A stretch of DNA of 64,000 bases, taken from the NCBI GenBank assembly GCA_963769585.1, contig CAVYMJ010000006.1, positions 2,046,001 through 2,110,000 on the forward strand. Reading direction: 5' to 3'. The position numbers were made by a program, and so were the translations under genes. Under the pieces are notes generated by a model. The model worked only from the letters and a program-made list of their open reading frames with translations. It did not search any database and was not told where the DNA came from. Source of the DNA: SSC3 sp963769585 (GTDB lineage: Bacteria; Actinomycetota; Actinomycetes; Propionibacteriales; Nocardioidaceae). Shown here piece by piece: positions 61,755-64,000 of this stretch. Each line of letters starts with the position of its first letter. Within the stretch, counting starts at the first letter, position 1.

Positions 61755-63389
61755 ATGGGCTACGCCGAGCAGCTGGCGGAAGCCAGCGCCGCCGCACAGA
61801 GCGGTCGCTGGGAAGAGGCGAGGGCGTCGTTCCTCGCCGCTCTGGACGAGACCGAGACCGCGGAAGTGCTGGACGGGCTCGCGCACTGCTGCTGGTGGCT
61901 GGGCGAGGTGCGCGACGGAATCGAGTACGCACAGCGGGCGTTCGACCGCTACGTCGACGGCCAGCGGTACGACGCCGCGGCCATGGTGGCGCTGCACCTG
62001 TGCGTCTGGTTCCTCACCAATCTGGACAATGACGCCGCGGCTCGCGGCTGGCTGGCCCGGGCCGCACACCTCAGCGACCGGCTCGACGACCCCGTGGTGC
62101 GCGGCTGGGTCGACCTCTTCGGCGGCTACCTCACCGAGGACAGCGAGCGCTCCCGCCAGCAGATCGAGCGCGCCAGCGCGGCCGCGTCCGAGGCCGGGGA
62201 CGCCGACCTGGCCACGATGGCGCTTGCGGACCTCGGTTTGTGGCATGTCCTGGGTGGAGACGCTGCCACCGGCCTGGCGATGCTCGACGAGGCGATGGCT
62301 GCGACCCTGTCCGCCCGCGACACCCGCTTGGAGGTCGTGGTGTGGTCCAGCTGCAACATGCTCGCGGCCTGCAGCCGTCTGGACGATCTCAGGCGAGCGA
62401 CCCAGTGGGTGCGGGTGGCGGAGCAGTTCATGCAGACCTACGGCTGCCCCTTCCTGCAAGCACGCTGCCGGGCGCACTACGGACGCGTCCTGGTCGCCGC
62501 GGGTCGGTGGGGCCAAGCGGAGTCAGAGCTCGAGGCCGCGCTGGCCATGGCCGCCGACACCGGAGCGGGTCCGCGGACCGAGGCGCTCGCCGCCCTCGCC
62601 GAGCTCCGGTTGCTCCAGGGCCACCCGGACGAGGCCTCGGCGCTGCTTGCAGACGCCTCGCCGCTCGGCGCCGCGGTGCTGGTCGATGCCGCTGCCCGGC
62701 TGGCGACCGGACGCCCCGCAGAGGCGGCCTCGCTCCTCCGCGGAGTCCTCGCACTGAACCGTGAGCCCGACCCGGCGGCGGTCTCGCTCCTGGTCGAGAC
62801 GCTGCTGGCGGTCGGTGACCTCGACGGCGCAGCAGCACTGGTCGGACCTGGCGCACCGGTCTGGTCCGGAGCGCACTTGCCTCGGGCGACGGGCAGGCTG
62901 TCCAGGGCTGCCGGCCTGGTGGCTGCGGCCCAGGGTGACCAGGAGGGGGCCCGTGCTCACTTCGGCCTGGCGCTCGAGCTCTTCAGTAGGTTGGAGCTGC
63001 CCTACGAGGTCGCTCGCACCGAGCTCGACGCCGCCCAGGGGCTCGCTCCCTCCGATCCGCAAGCTGCCGCCGTCCGAGCCGGCTACGCCCTCCGGGCCTT
63101 CCAGAAGCTGGGCGCGACCACCGAAGCGTCACGGACTGCGGCACTCCTGCGCGAGCTCGGGGTCACTCCCGGGCCGGGGCCACGCGAGCACGGGCGCCTG
63201 ACTCGCAGAGAGGACGAAATCCTGGCGCTGGTTGGGCAGGGCCTGAGCAACCCGGAGATCGCGGCCCGGCTGTTCCTCAGCCGCCGGACCGTGGGCCATC
63301 ACGTCAGCAGCATCCTGCGCAAGCTCGGCCTCCGCTCCCGCACCGAGGCGGCGGCACTTGCGGTGCGCGAAGGCAGAACACGTTCCTGA
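61755..63389 (+). CDS. TPR-containing LuxR-type transcription regulator
   Basis: 544 residues. The N-terminal ~470 are helical TPR-like repeats (WEEARASFLAALDETETAEV, GDADLATMALADLGLWHVLG), a signal-sensing scaffold. The C-terminal HTH_LuxR (about 478-540) is LTRREDEILALVGQGLSNPE, IAARLFLSRRTVGHHVSSIL, RKLGLRSRTEAA. It lacks the ATPase domain of MalT/LAL regulators, so it may be a shortened family form. Possibly regulates the divergent methyltransferase. Confidence 0.88.
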   Translation: MGYAEQLAEASAAAQSGRWEEARASFLAALDETETAEVLDGLAHCCWWLGEVRDGIEYAQRAFDRYVDGQRYDAAAMVALHLCVWFLTNLDNDAAARGWLARAAHLSDRLDDPVVRGWVDLFGGYLTEDSERSRQQIERASAAASEAGDADLATMALADLGLWHVLGGDAATGLAMLDEAMAATLSARDTRLEVVVWSSCNMLAACSRLDDLRRATQWVRVAEQFMQTYGCPFLQARCRAHYGRVLVAAGRWGQAESELEAALAMAADTGAGPRTEALAALAELRLLQGHPDEASALLADASPLGAAVLVDAAARLATGRPAEAASLLRGVLALNREPDPAAVSLLVETLLAVGDLDGAAALVGPGAPVWSGAHLPRATGRLSRAAGLVAAAQGDQEGARAHFGLALELFSRLELPYEVARTELDAAQGLAPSDPQAAAVRAGYALRAFQKLGATTEASRTAALLRELGVTPGPGPREHGRLTRREDEILALVGQGLSNPEIAARLFLSRRTVGHHVSSILRKLGLRSRTEAAALAVREGRTRS

Positions 63390-63432
63390 CCCGAATTGGA
63401 AAAGCGTTGGAACCCGGTGCAAGGATGCACCC

Positions 63433-64000
63433 ATGCCTGGATTGAACCTCACTCGCGAGGAGGCGCAGACCCGCGCCGGGCTCCTCGCCGTCGAGTCCTA
63501 CACCGTCCACCTCGACCTGACCGTCTCCGACAAGGTCTTCGAGAGCACCACCGTCATCCGGTTCTCGTGCTCCGAGCCCGGAGCCTCCACGTTCGCCGAC
63601 CTTGCCGGGGCGACGGTCCACGAGATCACCCTGAACGGCGAGAAGCTCGACGAGTTCGAGGTGTACCGCAACCATCGGATCCAACTGGCTGACCTCGCCT
63701 CCGAGAACGAGCTCACCGTGCGCTGCGAGCTGCCCTACAGCCACACCGGGGAGGGCCTGCACCGGTTCACCGACCCGGCGGACGGGCGGGTGTACCTCTA
63801 CTCGCAGTTCGAGGTCCCTGATGCCCGTCGGGTGTACACCACCTTCGAGCAGCCCGACCTCAAGGCGACGTTCACCTTCTCCGTGACGGCGCCCGAGCAC
63901 TGGAAGGTCATCTCCAATACCAAGCCCGACAACGTCGAGCCGCTGGGCGACGAGAAGGCGCGGTGGCTGTTCGCCCCGACCGAGCAGATGTCGACGTACA
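63433..64000 (+). CDS. pepN: Aminopeptidase N, N-terminal part (runs off right edge)
   Basis: The first 189 codons of an M1-family zinc aminopeptidase. MPGLNLTREEAQTRAGLLAV, then ESYTVHLDLTVSDKVFESTT and a YLYSQFEVPDARRVYTTFEQ segment correspond to the N-terminal beta-domain of actinobacterial PepN, ending with APTEQMSTY. AAGGATG upstream gives a usable ribosome site. The zinc motif HExxH lies beyond the window. Confidence 0.93.
   Translation, partial: MPGLNLTREEAQTRAGLLAVESYTVHLDLTVSDKVFESTTVIRFSCSEPGASTFADLAGATVHEITLNGEKLDEFEVYRNHRIQLADLASENELTVRCELPYSHTGEGLHRFTDPADGRVYLYSQFEVPDARRVYTTFEQPDLKATFTFSVTAPEHWKVISNTKPDNVEPLGDEKARWLFAPTEQMSTY

Overview
The window is chromosomal DNA from a high-GC actinobacterium. 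The core gene order fits the Nocardioidaceae (a Nocardioides-like organism): leuS; nadD-rsfS beside proA/proB; obg-rpmA-rplU-rne with the two radical-SAM partners next to RNase E; rodA-mrdA-mreD-mreC-mreB; ndk-DUF4233-folC-(valS); clpX-clpP2-clpP1-tig; rpiB-nei2; metG; pepN. No phage, IS element, CRISPR array or origin was seen. The genus is inferred from gene order and protein style only.

Layout. 0-10 kb: the 5' end of leuS, with a Leu-rich leader peptide and terminator in front; a galE-SDR pair; a cytochrome P450-TetR operon with a large palindrome at its promoter; a lipoprotein; a membrane glycosyltransferase; a GSP17M-type stress protein; a DUF4032 kinase-like protein; an MFS permease; a methyltransferase gene remnant; tRNA-Ala. 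10-24 kb: a long leftward housekeeping block (histidine phosphatase, rsfS, nadD, a 52-residue membrane protein, a CDP-alcohol phosphatidyltransferase, proA, an unknown gene, proB, obg, rpmA, rplU, rne, TIGR03936, TIGR03960), many genes joined by 1-4 base overlaps. 24-28.6 kb: a secreted subtilase, a phosphotransferase, an amidohydrolase. 28.7-34.4 kb: the rod-shape operon mreB-mreC-mreD-mrdA-rodA. 34.6-37.9 kb: a sulfotransferase-like gene, ndk, DUF4233 and folC. 45.6-48.2 kb: valS. 48.3-64 kb: clpX/clpP2/clpP1, a lipase-like and an SRPBCC protein, tig, two tRNAs, a SpoIIE-type phosphatase, nei2, rpiB, metG, a Ser/Thr kinase, a methyltransferase, a TPR-LuxR regulator and the start of pepN.

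The most unusual part lies between folC and valS (about 37.9-45.3 kb). It is a compact accessory module: an ECF-type sigma factor, a putative zinc-less anti-sigma/adaptor protein, a TPR-CHAT (caspase-like) protease and a secreted subtilisin-like protease, in one leftward operon with overlapping or abutting genes. A divergent gene encodes a secreted protein with three Cys-rich repeats, the third nested inside a DUF11 domain. A ~300-bp copy of the 3' end of that gene, plus a 20-bp copy of the subtilase 3' end, lies beside folC. This looks like the scar of a collapsed tandem duplication of the whole module. I read the module as a protease-gated transcription switch controlling a surface or secreted effector; this is inference.

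The core genes flanking the module (DUF4233, folC, valS) carry nine apparent single-base insertions. Deleting one base at each restores exact full-length frames (118, 450 and 869 codons). A systematic sequencing or assembly error is more likely than gene decay, and all products are described from the repaired frames.
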